From Arion vulgaris (Eukaryota > Mollusca > Gastropoda > Stylommatophora > Arionidae), in assembly GCA_020796225.1 (NCBI GenBank), contig CM036760.1, forward strand, positions 4,210,501 to 4,274,500: DNA of 64,000 bases. Reading direction: 5' to 3'. Below are positions 9,612-19,400 of this stretch, piece by piece (the stretch's first letter is position 1; each line of letters begins with the position of its first letter). Below the pieces are notes generated by a model. That model saw only the letters and a list, made by a program, of their open reading frames with translations. It had not been told where the DNA came from and did no database searches. A program made the position numbers and the translations under genes.

Positions 9612-9694
9612 GGGCAATTTAACTAAATTCTGTGAGTATATGGTTATTTATTGATGAACAATATTTATAATATTGATATTCCTTATTGTTAAAC
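9612..9694 (+). repeat. D-repeat, left part, split by SINE-C
   Basis: Matches D from the GTGAGTATATGGTTATTTAT block to TTGTTAAAC, then SINE-C intervenes. Confidence 0.85.
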
Positions 9695-9893
9695 GTGCCC
9701 GCCTGCCCAGCGTGTTCGTATCGCGTTGGGCGACGGGTGACTAGCCCCCTGTGAGTGCGGTTCAATACGGTGGGCTGACAGAAAAGCCACAGGCTCTCCA
9801 GATTTACGGTGATCGTGGCACCGAACAGAGGGTTGCGATGTCCATGGCATCGTTTCGAAGAGCTGAAAGCTCAAGTGCTTCTGGATCGGAAAA
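9695..9893 (+). mobile_element. SINE-C inserted in a D-repeat
   Basis: Flanked by ATTGTTAAAC (9685-9694) and ATTGTGAAAC (9894-9903), a 10-bp duplication with one mismatch. SINE-C sense begins GCCCGCCTGCCCAGCGTGTT, carries an A-box region TAGCGCGTTGGACT and a B-box region GGGTTCAATTCC (GCGGTTCAATAC here), then CAGAAAAGCCACAGG, CCGAAGGGTTACGATGTCCA and a tail CTTCTGGATCGGAAAAA. It is a tRNA-derived Pol III SINE. Confidence 0.92.
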
Positions 9894-9903
9894 ATTGTGA
9901 AAC

Positions 9904-10071
9904 TTGGCTTGTTGCATAATATAACTTTGATTTAACATTGTGTGTTGATTCTTAAGTGACTTCAGCTATATACAACATTACTGGAATGTGAGGTCATGTG
10001 GTGTAGTTGTGGTCTGATTTCCAATAGTTCTTACTTGAGTCCGCAGGCTCATAAGGTTATAGTTGGCTCTG
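9904..10071 (+). repeat. D-repeat, right part
   Basis: Continues D from TTGGCTTGTTGCATAATATA to TATAGTTGGCTCTGAG. Confidence 0.85.
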
Positions 10072-10421
10072 AGTCATGGCATCCTCAGGTGCCGCAGTTG
10101 ACACAGCTGGTCTACTGTTTTTATAACAAATCTTCTTGAAGTTTTCAATATGTACTATTTTGCTAACATATAGCATGAACATATACATCATTTTGCTTCA
10201 TGTAACGCGAAGTTGGCGGTTGGACAGAATGGGAGCACTTTCAAGCTGCTTGGTGCTATAAAAGTTACTTCTGTGTCTCTGTCAGCTTGCAGGCGCCATG
10301 TGTGCATATGTCAGTGGCGCTTATCTTGCAGTTGTTAGATAGTACCTCATCTTATTGTACACAAGTCGTAACCGAAAGCTGATAATTTTTACAAGATAAT
10401 ATAATGTCTTTTTACACATAG
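10072..10421. other. Unassigned stretch with a TATA-like site
   Basis: Contains GCTATAAAAGTTA near 10254 followed about 30 bases later by GTCAGCTTGC, a layout like a Pol II core promoter. No exon is recognised downstream, only LINE-E. Confidence 0.3.
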
Positions 10422-10672
10422 GAAAAAGACAATTGAGATATTTTGGACATATAAAAAGACATGAAGAGCTGGAGAAGACTATCATAGAAGGAGGCATACC
10501 GGCAAAGAGAAGAAGAGGAAGACCAAGGGGAATGATGGATTCAAGATGTAACTGATGGTTTGAACATGACGGCTGTAGAGGTAGGACATCTGACTTATAA
10601 GAGAGAGAAATTCAGGTGGACTGTTGGGGTGGCAAAGTTTTACCCCGGGACAAGTTATTTGATGATGATTCT
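10422..10672 (+). mobile_element. LINE-E 3' end
   Basis: Close relative of the 4540 copy: LRYFGHIKRHEELEKTIIEG, AKRRRGRP, DGLNMTAVEVGHLTYKREKF, stop, then GATGATG. A one-base change of phase around 10530 breaks the frame. Confidence 0.88.
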
Positions 10673-10831
10673 CCGTCCTTATGTAAGCTATTTTTATCCA
10701 TGTTTTTGCCTGATTAAATGTGGAGTTGGTGTCTGTTTGTTGAAATTTGCAGTATGTCTTTACTAATATGTCTTCTGGCTCATTGTCATGTACGTTACAT
10801 TGGGATTGTTTCCACTATATTACAACTATTT

Positions 10832-11026
10832 TTTTTCCGATCCAGAAGCACTAGAGCTTTTAGCTCTTCGGCTCGGTGTCTTTAGACATCGTAACCCTTC
10901 GGTTCGGTGCCGCGAACACCCTGGAAAACCTGTGGCTTTTCTGCCAGCACGTGGAATTGAACCGTACTCACAGTTGGCTTTCACCCGTCATCTGGCGCGC
11001 TACGAACAATCTGGGCAGGCGGACGC
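10832..11026 (-). mobile_element. SINE-C
   Basis: Reverse orientation, T-run first. TACAACT occurs on both sides (10821-10827 and 11027-11033), a likely short target duplication. The B-box region is diverged (GAATTGAACCGTACTC in plus orientation). Confidence 0.88.
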
Positions 11027-11187
11027 TACAACTCTAAATAAATATAATTCTTATTGAACTTTCACTATTTTCTGAGTAGCTCCCTTTCGTGGTTTCACTT
11101 AATTTTCTTAGAGTAGCTAACTTTCTAATAGCTGTTGCTGATGTCTTGTAGAATTGCTGCTTTCATATTAGTCTAGCATCGGCAACT

Positions 11188-11408
11188 TGTTAACCGCATG
11201 TGTAATTGTGCGTGATCTGAGCCTTAGAGCGATTATACGCTGTGCCAGTTATGCGTCTGCAAGTAGGCCAGCACATCCGGTTTCTGTGACACTTTTTAAA
11301 AAAAACTAGGGTAGCTCCTCTAGACCTCAGGCACCTCTTACGACATGCTTTGTAGGTCGCAGTGTTACTATTCTTTGCTATACTTGCGAGCCCCGCAATG
11401 CACGGGTA
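11188..11408 (-). mobile_element. SINE-B, lacking the GAA tail
   Basis: Runs from the TTAACC..TGTGATCTGAGCC block to the GAGCCCCGC head. An A-run of seven bases replaces part of ATTTACTAGGG. No TTC run at its 3' end. Confidence 0.8.
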
Positions 11409-11424
11409 CCTAGAGGGTATTAAA

Positions 11425-11640
11425 GCAGAAGACTTCATTTCGGCCCCTCTCCGCAGAAATAGCACGTCATCCGCTGAGAGTATTACACAAAGCACGATCT
11501 CCGTATCTCAGGCAACAGTCTCCTAGGGGTATCTGCAAAAAATGCACTCGTGAACAGAGCAACAGGACCCTGATTCGAACCCACGACTTTCGACACGCAG
11601 GGCGCTTAGGCACAAAGACCCTCGATATAGTAAACCTACT
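11425..11640 (-). mobile_element. SINE-L
   Basis: Contains CCGCAGAAATAGCACGTCAT, TCCTAGGGGTATCTGC and the reverse B box GATTCGAACCC. The head end is GGCACAAAGACC, diverged from CCACAGAGACC. Confidence 0.78.
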
Positions 11641-11750
11641 GTTGTTGATGTTTCTGTAGCGATTTGATAACAAGTGCAATTTGATTCTTTCAGTTAACTT
11701 TCATACAAACACTTGCTGTTTTTAATATAAACATTGGATGTCTTTCACAC

Positions 11751-12165
11751 AAACACGTACACAGATTAGACGTGACGTTCTCATCAAAACATTGGAAAAG
11801 ATGAACTGCACATTCACGTGTACAACTCCGAGTTTAAAACCCCCGGAATAAAGAAAAATTGACTGTCTGATTGGCGCATGCGGACAGGTAAATCCCAGAA
11901 ATCGGACCATCCCACTATCGAAGGGGCGGAGTGAACGCATGCGGATGAGTTGCAGCGTTATGACAGATGGTAAGTTCCTGCCCGCGGACCGATCTTCATA
12001 GTGGCACTGTAAGCGAGAGACGTAAACGAGTAAGTCTAGCGATGGGTACTAACCTCGCGTGTCTCTTGAAACGAGCGCGAGTCGAGGGGGCCTGGGGTGC
12101 CCGTTGTGTGGCATCTTGTGCGGCCGTGCAAATTGAGAAGATCCCTCTCTAATCGGTTTCCAAAG
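11751..12165 (+). promoter_or_regulatory. CpG-rich unique segment, candidate promoter and 5' exon
   Basis: Locally rich in CpG against an AT-rich background and not matching any repeat family here. Plus-strand signals in order: GATTGGCGCATGCGGA (inverted CCAAT box next to an NRF1-like GCGCATGCG), AAGGGGCGGAG (GC-box-like), then GACAGATG|GTAAGTTCC, a good splice donor near 11969. It could be the first exon of a gene on this strand, possibly the 42.5-kb factor. That link is inference. Confidence 0.28.
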
Positions 12166-12384
12166 CAGAAGGAAATGTAAGAAACATATTTGCAAAAAAA
12201 GATATAAGATTATAGAAGCAAAAATGTTATTAACCTATTCACCCTTCAGTGCTGATACACTGGCTTGAGGTATTTGTTAAGATGACACAACACTAGAATA
12301 CTAGCTAAGTTAATATACTTGTACATTGCAAAATTAATGCGCCTGGAGGTAAAAAGTTTATGGAGTGTAAGGGTTAATTATGAG

Positions 12385-12700
12385 ATGGTACGATAAGATT
12401 ACGAACGAGGAACTCAGAGAAAGAATTAAGCAGATACCAGTGGAGAAAGAACATAGGGAGGGACCCTGGTGATGGAACACATTGAGAAGACCGACTGGAA
12501 GCATTGCAAGACAGGTACTGTTTTGGAAACTGCAGGGAAAGAGGAGATGGGGAAGGCCTAGAAATACACGGAGAGGAGAGTCGGATACTTAAATTAAAAA
12601 GATAGTTACAGCATGGAAAGAATTAGAAAGAATGACAGGAGAGAGGAAAAGCTGGAAGAAGTTGGTTGAAGACATGTGCTCCACCGAGAGTGGAAAGTGG
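12385..12700 (+). mobile_element. LINE-G-related C-terminal fragment (variant G')
   Basis: Reads MRWYDKITNEELRERIKQIP, then GKRRWGRPRNTRRG and TAWKELERMTGERKSWKKLV, with stops and a frameshift near 12470. Same family variant as 26890-27330 and 60215-60345. Confidence 0.82.
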
Positions 12701-12722
12701 AAGAAGTGGCGCATATACCACA

Positions 12723-12888
12723 ACTACCAGCCCCTGTGAATGCGGTTCAATTCATCGGGCTGACAGAACAACCACAATTTCTCCAGATTTACGGTGTTCG
12801 TGCCACCGAACCGAAGGGTTATGATGTCCATGGCACCAGCCGCAGAGCTGAAAAGCTCAACTTCTTCTGGATCGGGGGGAAAAAAAGA
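12723..12888 (+). mobile_element. SINE-C, 5'-truncated
   Basis: Starts just before the B-box region (GCGGTTCAATTCATCG), so the A box is absent. 3' end CTTCTGGATCGGGGGGAAAA. It abuts the LINE-G' end. Confidence 0.85.
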
Positions 12889-13204
12889 TATGCCTTGATT
12901 CTCATTTTATGCGCGTGTATATTCGTGTGTGTATTTAACTGCGCATTTGAGATCCCAGAGAGAAAGAACTCATTTGTCGGCTGTTTTATTGATGTACTAC
13001 GTCAGGAAATGAAAATTGTATTTTTAACACACCACCATCATGTGTCATGCCGACTGTCGTAGTCGATGTTGGATCTCCACAAGTGTCTGTTCTGAGTACG
13101 ATCTATCAGTTTAATTGTTGACACTCATCCGTGCCATGCAGTTAAACTGTCCAGACTTGTATCTCTATCTCGCTCTCTCGTTCGTTCTCCCATTGATCTT
13201 CTAT
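12889..13204. other. Unassigned stretch
   Basis: No repeat or exon recognised. The frame crossing 12676-13062 is mostly SINE-C. Confidence 0.35.
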
Positions 13205-13288
13205 AAAGATAAAGGATTGCCTTCAATGCACTGGGTATTCCCCATGTGGCTATGTCCCTCTTCGCAAAAATGATGCGCTACCTGCATA
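13205..13288 (-). mobile_element. SINE-L fragment, 3' end only
   Basis: AAAGGATTGCCTTCAATGCA and TCTTCGCAAAAATGATGCGC match the SINE-L 3' end. Cut off by the SINE-B that follows. Confidence 0.65.
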
Positions 13289-13481
13289 TATCTTCTTCTT
13301 CTAACGCTCCATATCGACCACTTGTTGACCACTCTTTGTGATTTGTATGTGATCTGAGCCTAAGAGCGTTGTACGTTGTGTCAATTATGCGCCTACAAGT
13401 AGGCAAGCAAATCAGATTTCTGCGATGCTTTTTATTTACTAGGGTAGCTTCCTTAGGTCCCACATCCGTCGACTCTTACTC
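13289..13481 (-). mobile_element. SINE-B, head missing
   Basis: Has a TTCTTCTTC tail and body, but stops at GTCGACTCTTAC inside the shared core where SINE-A sequence begins. The join at the shared motif could be an insertion or a recombination. Confidence 0.8.
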
Positions 13482-13706
13482 CTCCTCCTTCTTCTTTGCG
13501 TTCATTCTTTACGACCAATTTTAATCACTCTTTGTGTTATGTTTGATCTTTGCCATGAACGTGTATACGTTGCACATTGGTTTGGTAGGGCCCTAAACAC
13601 ATAGTTTCTAATCTTTAAGGACATGTGCATCCGATTTCAGCCAAACCTCTTTAGTCGCCTCTTGCAACATACATGGCAGGTAACAGTGGTTCTATTCATT
13701 ACACCC
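13482..13706 (-). mobile_element. SINE-A, main part, split by SINE-C
   Basis: Reverse SINE-A from the TTCTTCTTTGCGTTC tail to ATTCATTACACCC, where a SINE-C interrupts. The remaining head is at 13918-13965. Confidence 0.9.
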
Positions 13707-13917
13707 TGCCCGCCTGCACAGGGTGTTCGTAGCGCGTTGGAGTGCGGGTGACTAGTCCTCTGTGTGTGCGGGTTCAATTCAGCGGACTGGCAGAAAAGCC
13801 ACAGGTTTCCCAGATTCACGGTGTTCGTGGCACCGAGCCGAAGGGTTATGGTGTCCATGGCACCGAGCCGAAGAGCTAAAAGCACAAGTGCTTCTGGATC
13901 GAAAAAAAATTTTAAAA
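13707..13917 (+). mobile_element. SINE-C nested in SINE-A
   Basis: Flanked by a perfect 13-bp duplication ATTCATTACACCC (13694-13706 and 13918-13930). A box TAGCGCGTTGGA and B box GGGTTCAATTCAGC are both preserved. The A-run tail is intact. Confidence 0.95.
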
Positions 13918-13965
13918 ATTCATTACACCCCAAATTTCGGTCCCGGTAACCACTCGGCCGGTACT
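13918..13965 (-). mobile_element. SINE-A head, remainder
   Basis: CCCAAATTTCGGTCCCGGTA and CCACTCGGCCG complete the SINE-A split by the SINE-C at 13707. Confidence 0.88.
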
Positions 13966-14600
13966 GATGAGACTAATGATGACACGTCTTATTCAAGGCA
14001 AAAGGAAACCTCTTTCTTTTTATTAAAGTGTTAAATTACAAACATTGTTTACTATTGTAACTCACAAATAATTAATTCCTTAATATTTACATAAATATAC
14101 ATTTTTGTAGGCCCAGGTAGCAAAATGTATTTAAAAGATATGCAATACATATTTTACAAATATACATATTTTTTCTGTTTGAAATGTCAAAGATCATACT
14201 ATTTCTTCAAGCGCTTGAGGCCCCTCTGTGAGTACCTCGCGGACACCCCGGTTTGAGAACCGTTGATCTAGACGATACAAATTCATTAGCTCATCAGTAA
14301 AGCTCGTGAATTCGCGACAGCAGTGGTTGCCTAATGTGCAGAATACCACCACCTGGAAAACACACACATATCTCATCTTGAATTCTCTCGTTCTACATAG
14401 TCATTTACTGACTGTCAAACTGTTCATGAGAGTAACTTTTTTGAGTATAGTAACAGTAGTAGCTTATCCTAGCGAATGGTATGGGATCATATATGGGTAG
14501 AATAAACAATGCTATCTCTACATTTCTCTGGAACCTAGACTAGGCCGATGAGTTGGATTCTATTTAAGAATGGACATTCAAGTGAGTATATTCTTGTGTA
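13966..14600. other. Unassigned stretch
   Basis: Strongly AT-rich between 14030 and 14190. Bases 14205-14260 (CTTGAGGCCCCTCTGTGAGT) look like a short GC-richer remnant. No gene seen. Confidence 0.35.
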
Positions 14601-14631
14601 TTGATTTTCTTAATACGTACTCACTTGAGGT

Positions 14632-14692
14632 CTCTGTGGCTAAGAGATTAAGCTTTGGGTTCTGAAGGTCGTGGTTTCGAATCCCGACCATG
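14632..14692 (+). mobile_element. tRNA-like SINE head
   Basis: TCTGTGGCTAAGAGATTAAG fits a tRNA A-box region and GGTTTCGAATCCCGACC a B box, separated by about 20 bases including a TTCTGAAGG anticodon-arm-like part. It cannot form a full cloverleaf acceptor stem, so it is a SINE head rather than a tRNA gene. Confidence 0.55.
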
Positions 14693-14724
14693 CTTTTTTA
14701 TTCGTGACTGACTTTTTCAAACTG

Positions 14725-14760
14725 ATTGATTGATTGACTGATTGATTGATTGATTGATAC
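14725..14760 (+). repeat. (TTGA)n microsatellite
   Basis: Eight to nine TTGA/CTGA units. Similar runs mark the tails of SINE-I copies in this window. Confidence 0.9.
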
Positions 14761-14855
14761 GGACCTCAGTGTAAGTTATAAAATGACAGTGAAGTTTATA
14801 GAAGAGACAACGTTGAATAAATAGACAATATTTCAAGCGAACGAAAGGAAGGAAG

Positions 14856-15250
14856 GACCGATTAATTGATTGATTGCCTGATTGATAGAACAATCGTCAT
14901 TGCACTTCGGTGAGTAACCATGTGTGTTCCGATCTCTTTCTTGCACAGGAAGATTTCAGCCGAATTTTACGAACTCCGTAGCACCGGCGAGAGTCCCCAT
15001 ATGTAAATTAGAAGATGGTGAAAATATTTTATAGGAATTTTATTTATTATTCTTTTAAATACATTTTCCCAGGCAGCTTCTTTCCAGCCTACTCTTTTCG
15101 AATTTGAAACGTCACTGGTTCATGCTTATCATAAACACTGGACCTACGTTTTATCGTCCGTCTCCTTTAGGACTAGGAACTCGATCTCACCTACACTGAG
15201 ATCAGGGATCTCTGGTTAAAAAACAAAACCCGAAATCTTAATGATAGAGT
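14856..15250 (-). mobile_element. SINE-I, long copy
   Basis: In sense it reads toward a tail of ATCAATCA repeats through AAGAAAGAGATCGG, AGCACACATGGTTACTCACC and GAAGTGCAATGACGATTGTT. The upstream part carries GCCGGTGCTACGGAG, a block also found in SINE-L. Matched by 58195-58700, which extends to the GAACTCGATCTCACC region. Confidence 0.75.
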
Positions 15251-15284
15251 GAACCGAGTACCTTTGCAACATAGTACCGAGAGT

Positions 15285-15385
15285 TTAGCCCCTAGCTTTC
15301 TAAGCCACAGAGGGATTTTCCAGATATTCTTATGATTATTGTCGGAGCTACGGAATTAGTGCTTTGTGCACTACTCTTGGCTATC
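15285..15385. mobile_element. SINE-L remnants in two orientations
   Basis: CTTTCTAAGCCACAGAGGG resembles an inverted L head. TGTCGGAGCTACGGAATTAG then TGCTTTGTGCACTACTCT is a plus-strand L centre. Confidence 0.5.
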
Positions 15386-15388
15386 AGC

Positions 15389-15685
15389 TCACGCAACAAA
15401 ACAACAGAAGTATTGAATGTATCTTACTGCTGCCTTGTAGTTTGATTGGGGACAATCAAAGGCTCGAGAAGCAGACCGCACACAACACTGGACGGTAGGC
15501 AAACCAAGCAGTCCATTAACAAGACGGGTATAGCTGGGCACATGACGCTCATCAGCCCGGGAGGGCAGGTCGTCTAAGGGTCGCTGCCCTGAGAGCGAAC
15601 CCAGTAAACGCTGGTTAAAACCGAACACACCACCGACAGATACGTACTTGAGCTCCAATAGGTACTGAAGGCTGTACATGTACAT
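15389..15685 (+). repeat. Dispersed repeat F, copy 1
   Basis: Shares CTCATCAGCCCGGGAGGGCA, GGTCGTCTA and the 3' module GAGAGCGAACCCAGTAAACG with 50912-51115. The module around TTTGATTGGGGACAATCAAA sits at a different place in the two copies, so the order of blocks differs. Family unknown. Confidence 0.7.
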
Positions 15686-15892
15686 TCTGTTCTTGATGTT
15701 TGAATGTTTATATATCACAATAGAATGATAAAAACGGCCTAAGAACGATCAGAGAGAATAATGTATCTAGACAAGATAATCCAGAAAGTAAGAGAATTGT
15801 AAATGTAACAACATTAAAGTAATAATAATGATTTCAATAGACATATGATTTAGTAACAACAGGTGACAGATATATTGTTTCATTATTATTAT

Positions 15893-16089
15893 TTTTTTGT
15901 CGATCCAGAAGCACTTGAGCTGTCACCTCTTCGGTTCGGTGCCATTGACATCATAACCCTTCGGTTCGGTTGCCACGAACACCGTAAATCTGGAGAACAT
16001 GTGGCTTTTCTGCCAGCCCACGGAAATGAACCGCATTCACAGTGGGTTTGTCGTCCAACGCGCTACAAACACGCTGTGCAGGCGGGCAT
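15893..16089 (-). mobile_element. SINE-C
   Basis: Reverse orientation, T-rich start. Head GCTACAAACACGCTGTGCAG. ATTATTATT lies on both sides, but the flanks are too AT-rich to prove a duplication. Confidence 0.87.
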
Positions 16090-16135
16090 ATCTAATTATT
16101 ATTTGTTTAAACTGGCACGGTAATGACATCATTCC

Positions 16136-16375
16136 CGCCCGAGTGGTTACCGTGGCCCAGATTTGGGGTGTAAAGATAGAACCACTGTTACCTGCCCCGC
16201 ATGTCGTAAGAGGCGACTGACGAGGTTTAGCTGAAATCGGATGCATGTGTCCTAAGAGTCTAGAAGTCTATGCGTATAGGGGCCTACCAAACCAATGTGC
16301 AACGTATACGCGTTCTTGGCAAAGATCAAATATATATACACAATGGTCGTAAAGAACGAACGCAAAGAAGAAGAA
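16136..16375 (+). mobile_element. SINE-A, full length with target duplication
   Basis: Flanked by GACATCATTCC (16125-16135) and GACATCGTTCC (16376-16386), 11 bp with one mismatch. Starts CGCCCGAGTGG and ends GAACGCAAAGAAGAAGAA. A good reference copy. Confidence 0.93.
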
Positions 16376-16386
16376 GACATCGTTCC

Positions 16387-16833
16387 AAAAAACTAAAGCC
16401 ATAAAGTAGTGTAGTCACTTTATAACACTTTTATCTGTGGTATTTGTTTTGTCTGGCTATTAGTCGATCCCTCCGCCAGTCCACAACGACATATCGAATT
16501 ACACTGTGAATTAGCACTCTTGACGTCAGAAAGTGACCATCAAAACAGTCCTATGCATGTAGACATTACAATAAGAATGAATCCGACACTCATCACCTAC
16601 AGAGACACTGTATATTGGAACTGATATTCGTATACTGACAGCAGACTATGTTAACTCCTAGTGGAACAGGGCAAAGGACATGTTTTTGCAAGTCATTTGT
16701 TTTTAGAATTAAAAAATACGCCATTTAGTGTGGCGTCTGGTTAAAAGGCGTGCAACCTAAAGCCACTTAGTGTTGCCTGTGGTCCACAATGAGTTAAAGA
16801 ATCATTTTCACATTCTATATTAAAAGATAAAGC
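16387..16833. other. Unassigned stretch
   Basis: No repeat or exon recognised on either strand. Confidence 0.35.
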
Positions 16834-17105
16834 ATGAAAAATCTTACCACCTTTAAAATGAGATGCTTGAGGAAAGCGGTAAATAAAACAAGAAGAGACC
16901 ATAATGAGGAAATTAGAAGAACAGTCGGAACAACACCTGCTATTAGATTCATTGAAAAATGGTTTGGCCATTTGGTGAGAATGAACCCAAGTTGCAAGAT
17001 CGTACAACCTGAAAATGGAATCTTCAAGAGGAAGGGCAAACCAAGAAAAAGATGGACTGATGGAGTTACAGACATCTTACAACTCCACAATACCACAGCA
17101 TATAT
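16834..17105 (+). mobile_element. LINE-N C-terminal fragment
   Basis: An open frame from 16834 reads MRCLRKAVNKTRRDHNEEIR, WFGHLVRMNP and KGKPRKRWTDGVTDI, parallel to the 7513-8120 copy. After about 17105 the frame continues by chance into SINE-like sequence, so the apparent 144-codon length is misleading. Confidence 0.85.
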
Positions 17106-17275
17106 TCTTCTTCTTCTTCGGCGATTGTTCTTTTCGGCCATTTTGATCATTCTTGTGATCATTCTTTGCCAAGAACGGTTTTTTACGTCATATCTTCAGC
17201 AACTTGTGGAGCTCAGGTGCTTATCCTTTGGCGATGTGTCCGATTTCAGCCAGCATTTTATTTACTAGGGTAGCT
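17106..17275 (-). mobile_element. SINE-like element sharing the F 3' module
   Basis: Begins with TTCTTCTTCTTC (GAA tail in sense). Contains GAGCTCAGGTGCTTATC and GTGTCCGATTTCAGCCAGC, the reverse of the F module, then ATTTTATTTACTAGGGTAGC as in SINE-B. A mosaic of known pieces. Confidence 0.6.
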
Positions 17276-17652
17276 TGCCTAACAGCATATCAAGTGACCG
17301 GGTGTCCACTATCTCGGAAACCGATCATCAGTTAAACCTGCTACGCCTAATGATGGCAAAAATGCAGAGAAGGACAAAAGAAAGGAAGATAGGTAACTTC
17401 ACTTGTTTTTCATGTTTGGCAATATCCCTTCATTTGCTTTTTCATTTCTTTGAAATTATATTAGCTGGGACTATTAAACATCTGTGTCATTACAATTGTG
17501 TTGTCCTCTTATTATGATATATGTATTGTGTCCCTTATTGTCTGGTATCTTGTGATAGATAAAGACCGTTTAGTCCAAACGTTACTTTAAGTTATTTTTA
17601 GACTTTGCCAGACCACTCTACTCCATGTTGTAATACTTCACTATTACTGCAT
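17276..17652. other. Unassigned stretch
   Basis: AT-rich, nothing recognised before the 72-bp array. Confidence 0.35.
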
Positions 17653-18363
17653 AGTCTTACTGTAGTATTTTCATTTGTGAAGGTCCTTCTGAGTTTCTCA
17701 TTTAATATGCATCTTGAGCATAGTCTTACTGCAGTATTTTCATATTGAAGATCCTTCTGAGTTTCTCCATTTAATATGCATCTTTGAGCATAGTCTTACT
17801 GCAGTATTTTCATTTTGTGAAGATCCTTCTGAGTTTCTCTATTTAATATGCATCTTTGAGCATAGTCTTACTGCAGTATTTTCATTTTGTGAAGATCCTT
17901 CTGAGTTTCTCCATTTAATATGCATCTTTGAGCATAGTCTTACTGCAGTATTTTCATATTGTGAAGATCCTTCTGAGTTTCTCCATTTAATATGCATCTT
18001 TGAGCATAGTCTTACTGCAGTATTTTCATATTGTGAAGATCCTTCTGAGTTTCTCTATTTAATATGCATCTTTGAGCATAGTCTTACTGCAGTATTTTCA
18101 TATTGTGAAGATCCTTCTGAGTTTCTCTATTTAATATGCATCTTTGAGCATAGTCTTACTGCAGTATTTTCATATTGTGAAGATCCTTCTGAGTTTCTCT
18201 ATTTAATATGCATCTTTGAGCATAGTCTTACTGCAGTATTTTCATATTGTGAAGATCCTTCTGAGTTTCTCTATTTAATATGCATCTTTGAGCATAGTCT
18301 TACTGCAGTATTTTCATATTGTGAAGATCCTTCTGAGTTTCTCTATTTAATATGCATCTTTGA
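17653..18363 (+). repeat. 72-bp tandem array, about 10 copies
   Basis: Unit includes GAAGATCCTTCTGAGTTTCT, ATTTAATATGCATCTTTGAG and CATAGTCTTACTGCAGTATT. The unit is 24 codons with no stop, so a 232-codon frame repeats EDPSEFLYLICIFEHSLTAV-type peptide. The first copies have small deletions; later copies are almost identical. I read it as a satellite, not a protein gene. Confidence 0.95.
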
Positions 18364-18378
18364 TTTCTTATATCGGCC

Positions 18379-18622
18379 ATGTATTGCCTGGACTCGCAAG
18401 GGGAGCATATAATAGTAATACTGCAACCTACAAGTCATGTCGTAAGAGGCGACTGAAATAGTGGCGTAGGAAGCTAACCCTAGTATATAAAACAGTCGCA
18501 GAAAATCGGCTGTGTAGGCGCATAACTGACATGCACAACGTAAAATCGCTCTTATGCTCAGATCATATACATACCATAAAGAGTGATTTAGCAAGTGGTC
18601 GATAATGAGCGATTGAAGGAAA
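18379..18622 (+). mobile_element. SINE-B
   Basis: Complete core CATGTCGTAAGAGGCGACTG. The 3' end is degenerate (GATAATGAGCGATTGAAGGA) without a clean GAA run. It directly follows the 72-bp array. Confidence 0.85.
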
Positions 18623-19073
18623 AGAGGAATACTCGTAAAAGTATAATATTCTTCTATTGATTTATAACTAGATGCTTTAATTATGTGTTAATGTTCAGCG
18701 TCATTCGATCATATAATATGTTTCCATGTCATTAATTTGCAGAAAAACTCATTGATTTTCTGATGTTTATAGCTATGTGTTTAATCAACTGAGTCTATCT
18801 GTCTACCACAGTTTGTGTTTGATTGCTTGATGAATATCATCGTCATAATGGTTCTTCGATTAATAACAATGTTTGCTCTGATCTCGTTCCTAAACACGAA
18901 GATATTAGCAGCATTGCACGAATTCTGCAGCCCTGTGAGGGTCGCTTATATCATTTTAAGGATTAGGAAAAGTTGTAGAAGTTGAATGGGATATTTTCTT
19001 GATATTGATAAAAGATTATAAAAATTTCTTTACATTAATTTCTTTTTCTTTTTGTCTTTTCTTTCTTTTTTTT
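18623..19073. other. Unassigned stretch
   Basis: AT-rich with a T-run at 19045-19078. Bases 18835-18960 contain GATCTCGTTCCTAAAC and ACGAATTCTGCAGCCCTGTG, faintly like SINE-I, but not enough to call. Confidence 0.3.
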
Positions 19074-19340
19074 TTATTTTCTCAAATCCTGTTTTGTATC
19101 ACAGCGACAGGATAAGAAGAAATTTATAGAACGAGTACTTGTGAGCACTTCATAAATAGTGTCTTTCGTCGCCTTTGTTACCTCTGAGGTCCACCTTTTG
19201 GGTTGCCAGCCTTTTGGTTGTGTCCATTGTATCGAAGCAATATTGCTCTTTGAGGTGCTCTGTCTGATGGTAATCTGTTCATGTGGCAGAACCATTTAAT
19301 TTGTTGTTTCTTGATAAAGTTCGGTACTGATGTTGTACCC
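19074..19340 (-). mobile_element. LINE-O C-terminal fragment
   Basis: Minus-strand reading gives a KLN..N..D..QTEHLKEQY segment and a GNPKGGPQR-like basic part, and matches 26440-26830 in nucleotide order (ATGTGGCAGAACCATTTAAT, CTTTTGG, CCTCTGAGGTCCACCTTT). Broken by stops. Confidence 0.7.
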
Positions 19341-19400
19341 ACATTTGTTTTCCTCCTATGTCGTCATTTCTCAACCGGTCTCCTCTTGTTAGTCCCATCA

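Noticed and set aside
10254..10266. TATA box of a host gene
   Set aside because: CTATAAAAG is suggestive but no exon follows; kept only as a note in the unassigned stretch.
14632..14692. tRNA gene
   Set aside because: A- and B-box-like motifs are present but the acceptor stem does not pair; it is a SINE head.
16834..17268. 144-codon frame as a single gene
   Set aside because: It is a LINE-N C-terminus running by chance into SINE sequence after about 17105.
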